In this document: positions 54,463 through 62,204 of the stretch, piece by piece
Layout of the letters: every line of letters starts with the position of its first letter
Numbering within the stretch: position 1 is the first letter of the stretch
Origin: Nitrospira sp.
GTDB lineage: Bacteria > Nitrospirota > Nitrospiria > Nitrospirales > Nitrospiraceae
Assembly: GCA_024998625.1 (NCBI GenBank)
Contig: JACOEL010000003.1
Span: 186,001-250,000, forward strand
Length of the DNA stretch: 64,000 bases
Reading direction: 5' to 3'
Program-made: the position numbers and the translations under genes
Notes under the pieces: model-generated
Databases searched by the model: none
What the model was told of the DNA's origin: nothing
What the model saw: only the letters and a program-made list of their open reading frames with translations

Positions 54463-55099
54463 GTGACAGCCCTCGCTTCCTGGGTGTGGCGGAACGCCGC
54501 AATCCGTTCAGGAACAATTCCACGTAGGTGGAGACAATCTCCTTGTGCGGGCAGTGCAACGGGACATCGAAAATATCATGCAGCAGCCGGTGGTGGACGA
54601 CCATCCCGATGAAGGCGCGGGCGGCCAGCAGCGGATCGATCTCGCGGAACGCGCCTTCCTCGATCCTGGTCCGAATGTATCCCGCCAGGTAGTCGTAGAA
54701 CACGCGGTGCTGCTTGCCGAAAAACATGTCGGCTAGTTCGTGGCCTTCCAACGCGCTGAAGAGCAGCAGTCGCAGCATGGTGGGGTCGGCGCCGGGGCGG
54801 ATGCGGTACCCGGCGATGAGCGTGAAGACCCGCTGGTCGTCACGTTTGCGGGCCACTTCTTCGACGGCGCTCAGCAACTCGCTGAGCGGGGCTTTTTCGG
54901 CGAGGATGGCAGTGTACAGCGCCCGCTTGGTCGGGAAATATTTGAACACCAGGGCTTCGCTGACGCCGGCGGCGCGCGCGATGGCTTTAGTGGTCGTGCC
55001 CTTGAATCCCTTGGCTGCGAACAGACGGGCGGCCGAGGCGATCAGGCTGGCCTGGCGGTCTTGGCCAGGATTGCGGGAGAGGGCGGTCGTCGGCTTCAT
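54452..55099 (-). CDS. TetR-family transcriptional regulator
   Basis: A 215-residue regulator: N-terminal TetR helix-turn-helix (ASLIASAARLFAAKGFKGTT, TKAIARAAGVSEALVFKYFP) and a ligand-binding C-terminal domain. It heads the operon tetR-MFP-RND, with the operator 55112-55137 in front, so it probably represses the pump until a substrate binds. The Arg-rich tail (RKRGLSRVR) overlaps the MFP gene start. Confidence 0.9.
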   Translation of the reverse strand: MKPTTALSRNPGQDRQASLIASAARLFAAKGFKGTTTKAIARAAGVSEALVFKYFPTKRALYTAILAEKAPLSELLSAVEEVARKRDDQRVFTLIAGYRIRPGADPTMLRLLLFSALEGHELADMFFGKQHRVFYDYLAGYIRTRIEEGAFREIDPLLAARAFIGMVVHHRLLHDIFDVPLHCPHKEIVSTYVELFLNGLRRSATPRKRGLSRVR

Positions 55100-55111
55100 G
55101 CGCTCGTCGAT

Positions 55112-55137
55112 CAGGTGAGTGAGTGGTTACTCACCTG
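55112..55137. promoter_or_regulatory. TetR-type operator upstream of the efflux operon
   Basis: CAGGTGAGT-N8-ACTCACCTG, a perfect 9-bp inverted repeat, 12 bp before the tetR start codon. An extra GAGTGG in the spacer extends the TGAGTGA pattern common to TetR/AcrR-family operators. Confidence 0.7.
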
Positions 55138-55226
55138 TCAGGCTATCATGTGCCGGCGAAACAAGACAAGGATGTCGAGCATTCCAGCTTGCGGCGGTGG
55201 TGAGTGAGCAACTCGTAAAGCGGTCG

Positions 55227-55766
55227 TTAAAACGCGGAGGGCGAGTTGCCCTCGTTGAACTTGGCGCGAAACGCTTCGCTCTCGAAGAAGATGACGCCCT
55301 GGCTGGTGCGCAGGTCATAGCGGAGGATGATTTCACTCTCGTCTCCCTGCCAGTTGAAGAACTTCACGGCGCCGCTCGCGACCTGGCCGGGAGTCCGGTC
55401 AAGCGGGCCGAATCGTTCCTGCAGGTAACTCAGTATCCGGTCGTGGGCCTCTTTGCCGCTGTATCGCACCATGACTCGCGCGAATTTCCCATCGACTGTG
55501 CTGAACTTCATCGAATCGACCGCCGCCGGCCCCAGTGTCCGGCCGGTGGTTTTCAGTTCATAGGTCTGTACCCGGCCCGTGTCTTCGACCTTCACGAACG
55601 TGTCGGATTCCGAGAACGACGCACCCCAAGGAATGCCTTCGAACCCATTCGGGTCGTTTTGCATGGGGACGGCCAGCGCCAGCGCGACCGGGAGCAGCAG
55701 CGTAGCGATGAATGTGGTGAGGGCCGTGGGCCATCGCCGAGGATTAACGCAGAGGTGTTGAGCCAT
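55227..55766 (-). CDS. Secreted protein of unknown function, paralogue of the gene at 55768
   Basis: A 179-residue protein with a signal peptide (to about 32) and a mature domain beginning QNDPNGFEGIPWGASF, with DSMKFSTVDGKFARVMVRYS, SGKEAHDRILSYLQERFGPL and FFNWQGDESEIILRYD. This matches the gene at 55768 in the same order (NDPHGFDHLTWG, VDDQFARVTIRYS, YTWRGPDTEISLTYE). The domain looks like a small alpha/beta fold that takes part in an envelope function; no family name known. The start at 55766 is 1 bp after the upstream gene's stop. Confidence 0.6.
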   Translation of the reverse strand: MAQHLCVNPRRWPTALTTFIATLLLPVALALAVPMQNDPNGFEGIPWGASFSESDTFVKVEDTGRVQTYELKTTGRTLGPAAVDSMKFSTVDGKFARVMVRYSGKEAHDRILSYLQERFGPLDRTPGQVASGAVKFFNWQGDESEIILRYDLRTSQGVIFFESEAFRAKFNEGNSPSAF

Positions 55767-55767
55767 G

Positions 55768-56310
55768 TTACTCCGCCGTATCCGACATCCGGTCTTGAAA
55801 TCTCGGCGCGAGGTTGCGACTTTCAATAAAGATAAAGCCCCGGTCCCGGTTCGCCTCATAGGTGAGGCTGATCTCGGTATCCGGCCCCCGCCAGGTATAT
55901 TGCTGGTTGAGACCCCGCATCATCTGTCCGGGGATCCGCTCGATCTTGCCATAGGACTGTTCGAGAAATTGCAGCACCTGCGCATGGGCCTTCGCGCCGC
56001 TGTAGCGAATGGTCACCCGTGCGAACTGGTCGTCGACGGTCGAGAGGTGAACGCTCTCAACCGGAATATCGGCATAGACCGGCGGACGATCACGAAATTG
56101 GTAATCGATCGTATGCGAGTTGGATCGGGTCACCGTCAGTTCCGGAATGTTGGTGAGGGGTATCCCCCAGGTGAGATGGTCGAAACCATGAGGATCGTTC
56201 GCCATCGTGATGGCAAAGGCGGGCACGGCCAGGATGAAGATGAGCACAACGAGAAGTCCCAGGCGGCGCGCCATACGGAGAGGGGAGCATATCCAAAACG
56301 CGTTGGGCAT
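55768..56310 (-). CDS. Secreted protein of unknown function, paralogue of the gene at 55227
   Basis: A 180-residue protein with signal peptide (to about 33, PAFAIT) and mature domain MANDPHGFDHLTWGIPLTN. It is a tandem duplicate of 55227-55766. Start Met 56310 (GAAGG upstream) or Met at 56274. Divergent from the phosphonate genes, 144 bp away. Confidence 0.6.
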   Translation of the reverse strand: MPNAFWICSPLRMARRLGLLVVLIFILAVPAFAITMANDPHGFDHLTWGIPLTNIPELTVTRSNSHTIDYQFRDRPPVYADIPVESVHLSTVDDQFARVTIRYSGAKAHAQVLQFLEQSYGKIERIPGQMMRGLNQQYTWRGPDTEISLTYEANRDRGFIFIESRNLAPRFQDRMSDTAE

Positions 56311-56379
56311 GGCCTTCAATCGTTTCTCAACAAACGCTATCACGGTTCTCGCGGTGACAGCAACTCGTCGGCGCTGTTC

Positions 56380-56408
56380 TTGTGAATGGAGGACCCCTTG
56401 GCTATAAT
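56380..56408 (+). promoter_or_regulatory. Promoter of the phosphonate gene run
   Basis: TTGTGA (56380-56385), 17 bp, TATAAT (56403-56408, 6/6). It lies 46 bp before the start at 56455. Confidence 0.65.
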
Positions 56409-56454
56409 GCGCCTCTTGTGCCTGGGGCCGGTGAGACAAGAGGAGCAGGGGGGC

Positions 56455-56952
56455 ATGATCGAGAGCGATGTGTTTGTGCAAGCGCTCGAGAATCTGGGCG
56501 TGAATTTTTTCACGGGTGTGCCGGATTCGTTGCTCGGCGGCATTATCGAAGAGTTGTTGACGCGCAAGCTCTACACCCCTGCGGTGCGTGAGGATGAAGC
56601 GGTCGCTATGGCGGCGGGTGCTTACATGGCCGGGAACGTTCCCGCCGTGCTCATGCAGAATTCCGGGCTCGGGACGTCGTTGAATACGCTCATTTCGTTG
56701 AACATGATATATCACCAGCCCTGTATCCTTCTCGTGTCCTGGCGGGGGTTTGAAGGCAAAGACGCCCCAGAACATCTGGTGATGGGCGAGACGATGCCGC
56801 AGTTGCTCGAGACTGTGAGAATTCCGTACCGGACGCTGTCGGAGCCGACGATGATGGACGACCTCCGGTGGGTGGGGCAGACCGCGATGAAGCAGCGCAT
56901 TCCCGTCGCGCTCCTGATCAAGAAGGGCATTATCAAGGGGTTGCATCCATGA
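56455..56952 (+). CDS. Phosphonopyruvate decarboxylase, N-terminal (PYR) subunit
   Basis: A 165-residue ThDP-enzyme alpha subunit: FFTGVPDSLLGGIIEEL, the ThDP-activating Glu in REDEAVAMAAGAYMAG (about 45), MQNSGLGTSLNTL and LVSWRGFEGKDAPEH. The same split alpha/beta design occurs in sulfopyruvate decarboxylase (ComDE); the aminotransferase next door makes phosphonopyruvate (to phosphonoacetaldehyde plus CO2) the better choice. The ATG at 56455 is the family start; an earlier frame would include the promoter. The beta-subunit gene overlaps the stop by 4 bp. Confidence 0.85.
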   Translation: MIESDVFVQALENLGVNFFTGVPDSLLGGIIEELLTRKLYTPAVREDEAVAMAAGAYMAGNVPAVLMQNSGLGTSLNTLISLNMIYHQPCILLVSWRGFEGKDAPEHLVMGETMPQLLETVRIPYRTLSEPTMMDDLRWVGQTAMKQRIPVALLIKKGIIKGLHP

Positions 56953-57527
56953 GGCCCGAACAAGGTACCATGCAGAGTCGGGCGCAGGCCATGGCGGCGC
57001 TCCTCGAATTGTTGACCGATCAGCCGGTTATCATCTGCAACGGATTTCCCTCGCGGGAAGCTCACAAGCTTGCCGATCGCCCGACCCATTTTTACATGAT
57101 CGGGTCGATGGGGAATGCGCCGGCTATCGCACTCGGCGTGGCGCTTTCCAAACCGGGCAAGCAGGTGATTGTATTCGACGGCGACGGCAATGTCCTCATG
57201 GGGATGGGCACGTTGGCCACCGTGGGCGCCTTGAAGCCAAAAAATTTCATCCATGTGGTGTTCGACAATGAAGTCTATGGTTCCACTGGAAATCAGCCGA
57301 CCATCTCGAATGTCGTGCAGTTGGAGAAAGTGGCCAGGGCGGCAGGGTACGTCAATGTCGAGCGTGTGCTGGACCGGGACGACCTCGTCTACGAATTTAA
57401 AGACATGTTGAAAAAACCCGGCCCCAGCATGTTGCTGGTCAAGGTCAACGAGTTTGTCGAGGATGCCGGACGGGTGGCGCTTGAGCCGCCTGCCATCACG
57501 GCTCGATTCATGAGGGCGATTGAATAG
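56949..57527 (+). CDS. Phosphonopyruvate decarboxylase, C-terminal (PP) subunit
   Basis: A 192-residue ThDP-binding subunit with the Mg-ThDP motif GDGNVLMGMGTLATVGA through FDNEVYGSTGNQ (about 75-115) and the GFPSREAH substrate region. It completes the active site with the alpha subunit. ATG 56949 lies in the upstream stop (ATGA). Phosphoenolpyruvate mutase, which makes the substrate, is not in the window. Confidence 0.87.
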   Translation: MRPEQGTMQSRAQAMAALLELLTDQPVIICNGFPSREAHKLADRPTHFYMIGSMGNAPAIALGVALSKPGKQVIVFDGDGNVLMGMGTLATVGALKPKNFIHVVFDNEVYGSTGNQPTISNVVQLEKVARAAGYVNVERVLDRDDLVYEFKDMLKKPGPSMLLVKVNEFVEDAGRVALEPPAITARFMRAIE

Positions 57528-57590
57528 CACCGATGTGCTGAGTGCGATGTGTGGGGCCGCTCCGCTCAGTCCCGATCCACAGCCTGAGGC

Positions 57591-58691
57591 ATGAACATGA
57601 TACTTCTGAATCCAGGTCCGGTGAACGTGAGCGAACGGGTGCGGCAGGCGTTGTTGCGTCCGGATATCTGCCATCGCGAGTCCGAGTTTACGGATCTCCT
57701 GGGCCGTATCCAGCATAAGCTGTTGGCGGCGTTTGTGCCCGGGGCCGAATCCGACTATGTGGCCGTGTTGTTGACGGGTTCAGGCACGGCGGCGGTGGAA
57801 TCCGCGGTCATGTCCTGTCTGCCGATGGCCAAGCGCATGTTGGTCCTCAACAACGGCGTCTACGGCGAGCGGTTATCCAGCATGGTCGGACTCCATCGAC
57901 TCGGAGTCTCAGAACTCAAGTCGGAGTGGCACATCAAGCCTGATCCTGAGCGAGTCCGTTTGGCGCTACGCCAGCACCCTGAGGTGCATGCGGTCTCCAT
58001 GGTGCACCATGAAACGACCACCGGGTTGATCAATCCGGTGAAAGAAATCGCAGAAGTCGTCGATAGTCTGAATCGGGTCTTTGTGCTCGACTCCGTCAGC
58101 GGCCTGGCCGGGGAACCGATCGATATCGCCGGATCCCACATCTACATGGTGGCGGGGACCGCCGGCAAATGCATCCAGGGATTCCCGGGTGTGTCGTTCG
58201 TCCTGCTGCGCAAAGGATTCCTGGAGCGGATGCGCAACTACCCCAAGCGATCCTGGTACCTCAACTTGACCCACTATATCGATGACCAGGGCAAAGGCAT
58301 GGTGCCCTTTACCCCGGCCGTTCAAATTTACTATGCCTTTGAAGAAGCTTTGAACGAGTTGCTGGAAGAGGGCGTTGCCAATCGGTTCCAGCGCTACAAG
58401 CGGGCGGCGGTACGCATTCGGGAACGGATGGCGAACCTGGGGGTCAAGACGTTGTTGCCGTCGGATTCGCTCTCGAATACGATCACAGCCTTTCACTTGC
58501 CTCCCGGCATCAGTTACGCCACGCTGCACGATCAATTGAAGGCACGCGGGTATGTCATCTACGCCGGACAGGGCCAACTGGAATCCAAGATCTTCCGTAT
58601 CGCCAACATGGGCGCCTTGACCGAGTTGCAGATCGATGGGTTCCTGGGGGCCTTTGAGGAGGTGGTGACGGGAGCGGTTGCCCGCGCATGA
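57591..58691 (+). CDS. phnW: 2-aminoethylphosphonate aminotransferase (PhnW-like)
   Basis: A 366-residue fold-type I PLP enzyme: N-terminus ILLNPGPVNVSERVRQALLR, CHRESEF, LTGSGTAAVESAV, VHHETTTGLINPV, FVLDSVSGLAGEPIDI (Asp that binds the pyridine N) and the Schiff-base Lys in TAGKCIQGFPG (about 197). It moves an amino group onto phosphonoacetaldehyde to give 2-aminoethylphosphonate (in the biosynthetic direction). Start ATG 57591 or the second Met at 57597. The downstream gene starts inside its stop. Confidence 0.88.
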   Translation: MNMILLNPGPVNVSERVRQALLRPDICHRESEFTDLLGRIQHKLLAAFVPGAESDYVAVLLTGSGTAAVESAVMSCLPMAKRMLVLNNGVYGERLSSMVGLHRLGVSELKSEWHIKPDPERVRLALRQHPEVHAVSMVHHETTTGLINPVKEIAEVVDSLNRVFVLDSVSGLAGEPIDIAGSHIYMVAGTAGKCIQGFPGVSFVLLRKGFLERMRNYPKRSWYLNLTHYIDDQGKGMVPFTPAVQIYYAFEEALNELLEEGVANRFQRYKRAAVRIRERMANLGVKTLLPSDSLSNTITAFHLPPGISYATLHDQLKARGYVIYAGQGQLESKIFRIANMGALTELQIDGFLGAFEEVVTGAVARA

Positions 58692-59407
58692 AAGCGATCA
58701 TCCTTGCCGCCGGAGTGGGGAAACGTCTCTGGCCGGTGACCCAGCACAAACCGAAATGCCTGATCGAAATCGGGGGGCAGACTCTGCTGTCTCGGTATCT
58801 CGAATCCCTGGCATCGGTGAAGATCCGGCAGGCCACCATTGTGGTCGGCTATAAGCAGGAAATGATCAGGGCCGCAGTCGGCTCGCATTGCCACGGGGCC
58901 GATATTTCCTATCTGGTGAACGAGGAGTTTCACCGGGGCAGTATTTCGTCGTTGTGGATCGCGAGGACGGCATTGTCCGACGACGTAGTGATCATGGATG
59001 CGGATGTCTTGTTTCATCGCGAGATTCTGCGTCGGTTGGTGACCTCGCCCCACGAAAACTGTCTGCTGATGGACGATACGGTGAAGCAAACCGGCGAGGA
59101 ATGTATGGTCGTGGTGCAGGGCGATCGGGTGGTTGCCTTGAGCAAAAAGATGCCGGAACGGTACGATCTTGCAGGTGAGGGGGTCGGGTTCCTCCGGGTG
59201 CGTCGGGCCGATACGGCCCACGTGATCGGCTCGCTCAAGGGTTACATCGATCAGGACCGCTGGGACATGGAATACGAAGACGGGTTGTTGGAGTATTTCC
59301 GGGACGTGAAGGTCGGACATGAAAAAATCGGCGGGTTGCCGTGGACGGAGATCGATTTCCCAGAGGACGTGACGAAGGCGGAGCGGGAGGTTCTGCCGCG
59401 GCTGTAA
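58688..59407 (+). CDS. Nucleotidyltransferase, probably phosphonate cytidylyltransferase (PntC-like)
   Basis: A 239-residue MobA-like NTP transferase: KAIILAAGVGKRLWPVTQHK, PKCLIEIGGQTLLSRYLESL and the acidic metal site DVVIMDADVLFHREIL. Sugar and choline-phosphate cytidylyltransferases (LicC, PntC) share this layout. Coupled by ATGA overlap to phnW, so CMP transfer to 2-aminoethylphosphonate is the likely reaction. NTP preference cannot be seen. Confidence 0.8.
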   Translation: MKAIILAAGVGKRLWPVTQHKPKCLIEIGGQTLLSRYLESLASVKIRQATIVVGYKQEMIRAAVGSHCHGADISYLVNEEFHRGSISSLWIARTALSDDVVIMDADVLFHREILRRLVTSPHENCLLMDDTVKQTGEECMVVVQGDRVVALSKKMPERYDLAGEGVGFLRVRRADTAHVIGSLKGYIDQDRWDMEYEDGLLEYFRDVKVGHEKIGGLPWTEIDFPEDVTKAEREVLPRL

Positions 59408-59430
59408 ACGGAGGTTCGCCTCGCGCGAAT

Positions 59431-59532
59431 CGTGAAGCGTATTTCGTGAAACAAGGTGCCCATACGCACGCGATCGCTATCGACCGCGAGTTTTTTTGCG
59501 AGATACGAATGATGAGAGACGAACCACGTGAT
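59431..59532. repeat. Family A inverted heptamer array (A9)
   Basis: CGTGAAG-CGTATTT-CGTGAAA (59431-59451), 46-bp spacer, GCGAGAT-ACGAATG-ATGAGAG-ACGAACC-ACGTGAT (59498-59532). It splits the phosphonate gene run and makes up the leader of the gene at 59538. Confidence 0.72.
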
Positions 59533-59537
59533 CGACG

Positions 59538-60989
59538 ATGAGTGAACGTACACTGCAACGCGGGGCGGAACTTCAGGGATTGAGCACGGCTATTCTATTG
59601 CCGGGCGCCGGGCTGTTTGGCAATCGGCCGGGTCGTGGTCTGACCGACGTCGGTCCCTTGACTCCTATCGGAGGGTTGAGCCTGTTTCAACGCACGGTGC
59701 TCACCCTGCAGCGGGGCGGCATGCGCCAATTGATCGTGCTGGCGGGAGCCGATGAAGAGTTGCTCAAGCACGCCTTGGCACGGGGCGCCAGGGTGACGAT
59801 TCCTGTGCGTTGGATGCCGGTGCGGGAGTTCCCGCTTGATGATCCGCGGACCTGGGAATCGCTGGCCTCCGAAGTGCGGGGATTTTGTCTGATTGCAGGG
59901 GTGCAGGCTGTGTTCTCCAAGGGCTTGATCGAGCACTTGCGGCAGTCCGTGCGAGACGGCGAGGCGCTCGTTGTGACGCGGGAAGCCGGTCCGGTTGAGC
60001 CGGCCATGGGCCGCCGCAATCCCGCAGTCGCGCTTCAGGAAGGGCGGCTGATCTCGTTTCACAATCATCCGGGACAGGAAGGCCACCAGGTCGCCGCCGA
60101 TTTGGTGGTGTTGCCGGCCAGTATTTTGACTCCGCAGAACGAAGCGGCCACATCCCCATCCGGTGCCGCAGAGCCGACGGGCATGATTCCCGTACGACGC
60201 TGGCTGGAACGGGCGGCGGTGGAAGGGCGTGTGCGGGTGGTGGCGGCTGCGGCTCATGCGGGTCTGTGGTACCGGGACGTATGGGATCATACCAGCGCCG
60301 GATTGGCGGAGCGGACCCTCTTCCGTTCGTTGAAGGGCGAAGCCGAGGGATTCGTCGATCGCTATTTCAATCGGACCTTCTCGCGGCTGTTGACGCGACT
60401 GTTTCTGCGGATGAAATGTTCGCCCAACGCGATCACCATGGTGGCGACGGCGGTCGGGATTCTGTCTGCGGTGGGGTTCGGCATCGGGACGTACTCGGCC
60501 GGGATCGTGGCCGCGCTGCTCTTTCAATTGGCGGCGGTCATCGATTGTTGCGATGGTGAGGTGGCTCGGCTCACGTTTACCGAATCGCCGTTCGGTGCCT
60601 GGTTGGATATCGCCATGGACAACGTGGTGCATATCGCCATCTTCGCCGGAATCGCCTGCGGCGCGTATCTCCGGCAGGCCGATACCGAGGACGCCTGGGT
60701 TCAGTTGGCGTTGGGTGGGGCAGCGGTGTTCGGCAATATCATGTCCTTCTGGCTGGTCACAAAGGCACAAAAAATCGACGCCACGCGTGGCTGGAATACA
60801 CCCAAGCAGGCGGCCTGGTCGGACTTCATTCTGAAGAACGTCGCAAGTCGCGATTTTTCCGTGGTGGTCTTTTTCTTTGCGCTGCTGGATAAGCTGGACT
60901 GGTTTCTGTGGATGGCCGCACTCGGCTCAACCGTCTTCTGGTTGATGATGGTTTGGGTGATTCGTCCCTCGGCACGGGCCCGTGCTTAA
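59538..60989 (+). CDS. Fused nucleotidyltransferase-like / CDP-alcohol phosphatidyltransferase
   Basis: A 483-residue protein. The C-terminal half (about 265-475) is a CDP-alcohol phosphatidyltransferase: membrane helices and the active site D-x2-DG-x2-AR-x8-G-x3-D-x3-D (DCCDGEVARLTFTESPFGAW, LDIAMDN). The N-terminal half is a nucleotidyltransferase-like domain, but the GxGxR...K signature is altered (LLPGAGLFGNRPG, PLTPIGG). The layout resembles bifunctional inositol-phosphate cytidylyltransferase / phosphotransferase. With the gene at 58688 it would join CMP-activated 2-aminoethylphosphonate to an alcohol such as diacylglycerol, giving a phosphonolipid (inference). The next gene overlaps by 8 bp. 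Confidence 0.8.
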   Translation: MSERTLQRGAELQGLSTAILLPGAGLFGNRPGRGLTDVGPLTPIGGLSLFQRTVLTLQRGGMRQLIVLAGADEELLKHALARGARVTIPVRWMPVREFPLDDPRTWESLASEVRGFCLIAGVQAVFSKGLIEHLRQSVRDGEALVVTREAGPVEPAMGRRNPAVALQEGRLISFHNHPGQEGHQVAADLVVLPASILTPQNEAATSPSGAAEPTGMIPVRRWLERAAVEGRVRVVAAAAHAGLWYRDVWDHTSAGLAERTLFRSLKGEAEGFVDRYFNRTFSRLLTRLFLRMKCSPNAITMVATAVGILSAVGFGIGTYSAGIVAALLFQLAAVIDCCDGEVARLTFTESPFGAWLDIAMDNVVHIAIFAGIACGAYLRQADTEDAWVQLALGGAAVFGNIMSFWLVTKAQKIDATRGWNTPKQAAWSDFILKNVASRDFSVVVFFFALLDKLDWFLWMAALGSTVFWLMMVWVIRPSARARA

Positions 60990-61977
60990 GGCCGCCCTCC
61001 TTCTGCTCGGGGCCCTGACGCTCTCTGTACTGGTCTGGCATATCGGTATCGGGCGGATCTATGAGGCGGTTACGCAACTCGGTCCCGCCGCCATGCTGGT
61101 GATTCTCCTCCCTTCCCTGCTCATGTACATCCTGGAAGCCTACGGATGGCTGGTCACGCTCGGCGCGTGGGCGAAAAACGTACCCTTCTGGCGAGTGCTG
61201 GCGATTCGAACTGCCGGGGAGGTGGTGAATATGACGACCCCCACGGCCTACGTGGGCGGGGAGCCGCTTAAGGCGTTCCTGCTCAAACGGCAGGGCGTGC
61301 CGATCGTGGAAGGGCTGGCCTCGGTGGTGACGGCCAAGACCACGATGACGATCGCCCAGATTCTCTTTATCCTGTCCGGCATCGGGCTCGCGTTTTGGCT
61401 GTTGGGGGCGGGAGGATCGACGGGACAAACCGCCATGGCCGGCCTTGTGTCTGTGGGCCTGCTGGGATTCGGGGTCGGAGCGTTCGTGGTGGTGCAACGC
61501 CAGGGCATGTTCGGGTGGATCCTGAAGATGCTGCGGCGCCTCGGTCTGCGCATCCAATACCTGGAATCGCGTGAGCAACAACTGCTCGATTTGGATCGCA
61601 CTATCGCCGGATTTTATGCGACGCAGCGGGCGGCCTTTCTGCTGTCGACCGGGTTGTTCCTGCTGGGGTGGCTCGCGGAAGCACTGGAAGTGTTCGTCAT
61701 GATCCTCTGTCTGGGCCAACCGGTCACAGTGTTGTCGGCCCTGGCAATCGGAGCCCTCGCGGTGCTGATCAAAGGGGGCACCTTCTTTATCCCGGGGAGC
61801 TTAGGCGCGCAGGATGCCGGCAATCTCTTGCTGCTGACAGCGTTCGGGTATGGAGATGTGACCGGAATCACCTTTGCCCTGTTGCGGCGCTTTCGTGAAT
61901 TCGTCTGGATTGCCATTGGGTTGGCGTGTCTTGCCATGCTCCCAAAGGGTGAAGAGCCTCCAGTTCCTGCCCCCTGA
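60982..61977 (+). CDS. LPG-synthase-TM/UPF0104 flippase-like membrane protein
   Basis: A 331-residue protein with eight or nine TM helices. The run TAGEVVNMTTPTAYVGGEPL and LLKRQGVPIVEGLASVVTAK is typical of the lysylphosphatidylglycerol synthase TM domain (UPF0104) family, many of which translocate lipids. GTG 60982 is inside the upstream gene. Lipid flipping fits its place after the phosphotransferase gene. Confidence 0.8.
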   Translation: MLKAALLLLGALTLSVLVWHIGIGRIYEAVTQLGPAAMLVILLPSLLMYILEAYGWLVTLGAWAKNVPFWRVLAIRTAGEVVNMTTPTAYVGGEPLKAFLLKRQGVPIVEGLASVVTAKTTMTIAQILFILSGIGLAFWLLGAGGSTGQTAMAGLVSVGLLGFGVGAFVVVQRQGMFGWILKMLRRLGLRIQYLESREQQLLDLDRTIAGFYATQRAAFLLSTGLFLLGWLAEALEVFVMILCLGQPVTVLSALAIGALAVLIKGGTFFIPGSLGAQDAGNLLLLTAFGYGDVTGITFALLRRFREFVWIAIGLACLAMLPKGEEPPVPAP

Positions 61978-62204
61978 TCTGTATTCCGGCCGTCGTCCAT
62001 TTGACACAACAATACCTGTCCTTTTTCCTACACCCGCCTGGTTACGGGACGATGTTTGTCGCCTATCCAAACCATTTTTTGCGCGTTATCGCGTGAACTG
62101 GATGAAAACGATTCTCTTGCTACACTTATGTGGTTGGAGATTTCTTGTGCCGACCGATGGCGCGGCTGTCGGGAGACCGAAGGCCTGGCATTGTAGGGAA
62201 AATC
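61978..62204. other. Intergenic region with a TTGACA box
   Basis: No gene. TTGACA at 62001-62006 is a perfect -35, but no good -10 follows at the usual spacing. AGGGA lies 6 nt before the next ATG. Confidence 0.4.

Noticed and set aside
56455-57527. Sulfopyruvate decarboxylase (coenzyme M or sulfonate pathway)
   Set aside because: Subunit layout would fit, but the directly following phnW-like and cytidylyltransferase genes point to phosphonopyruvate.
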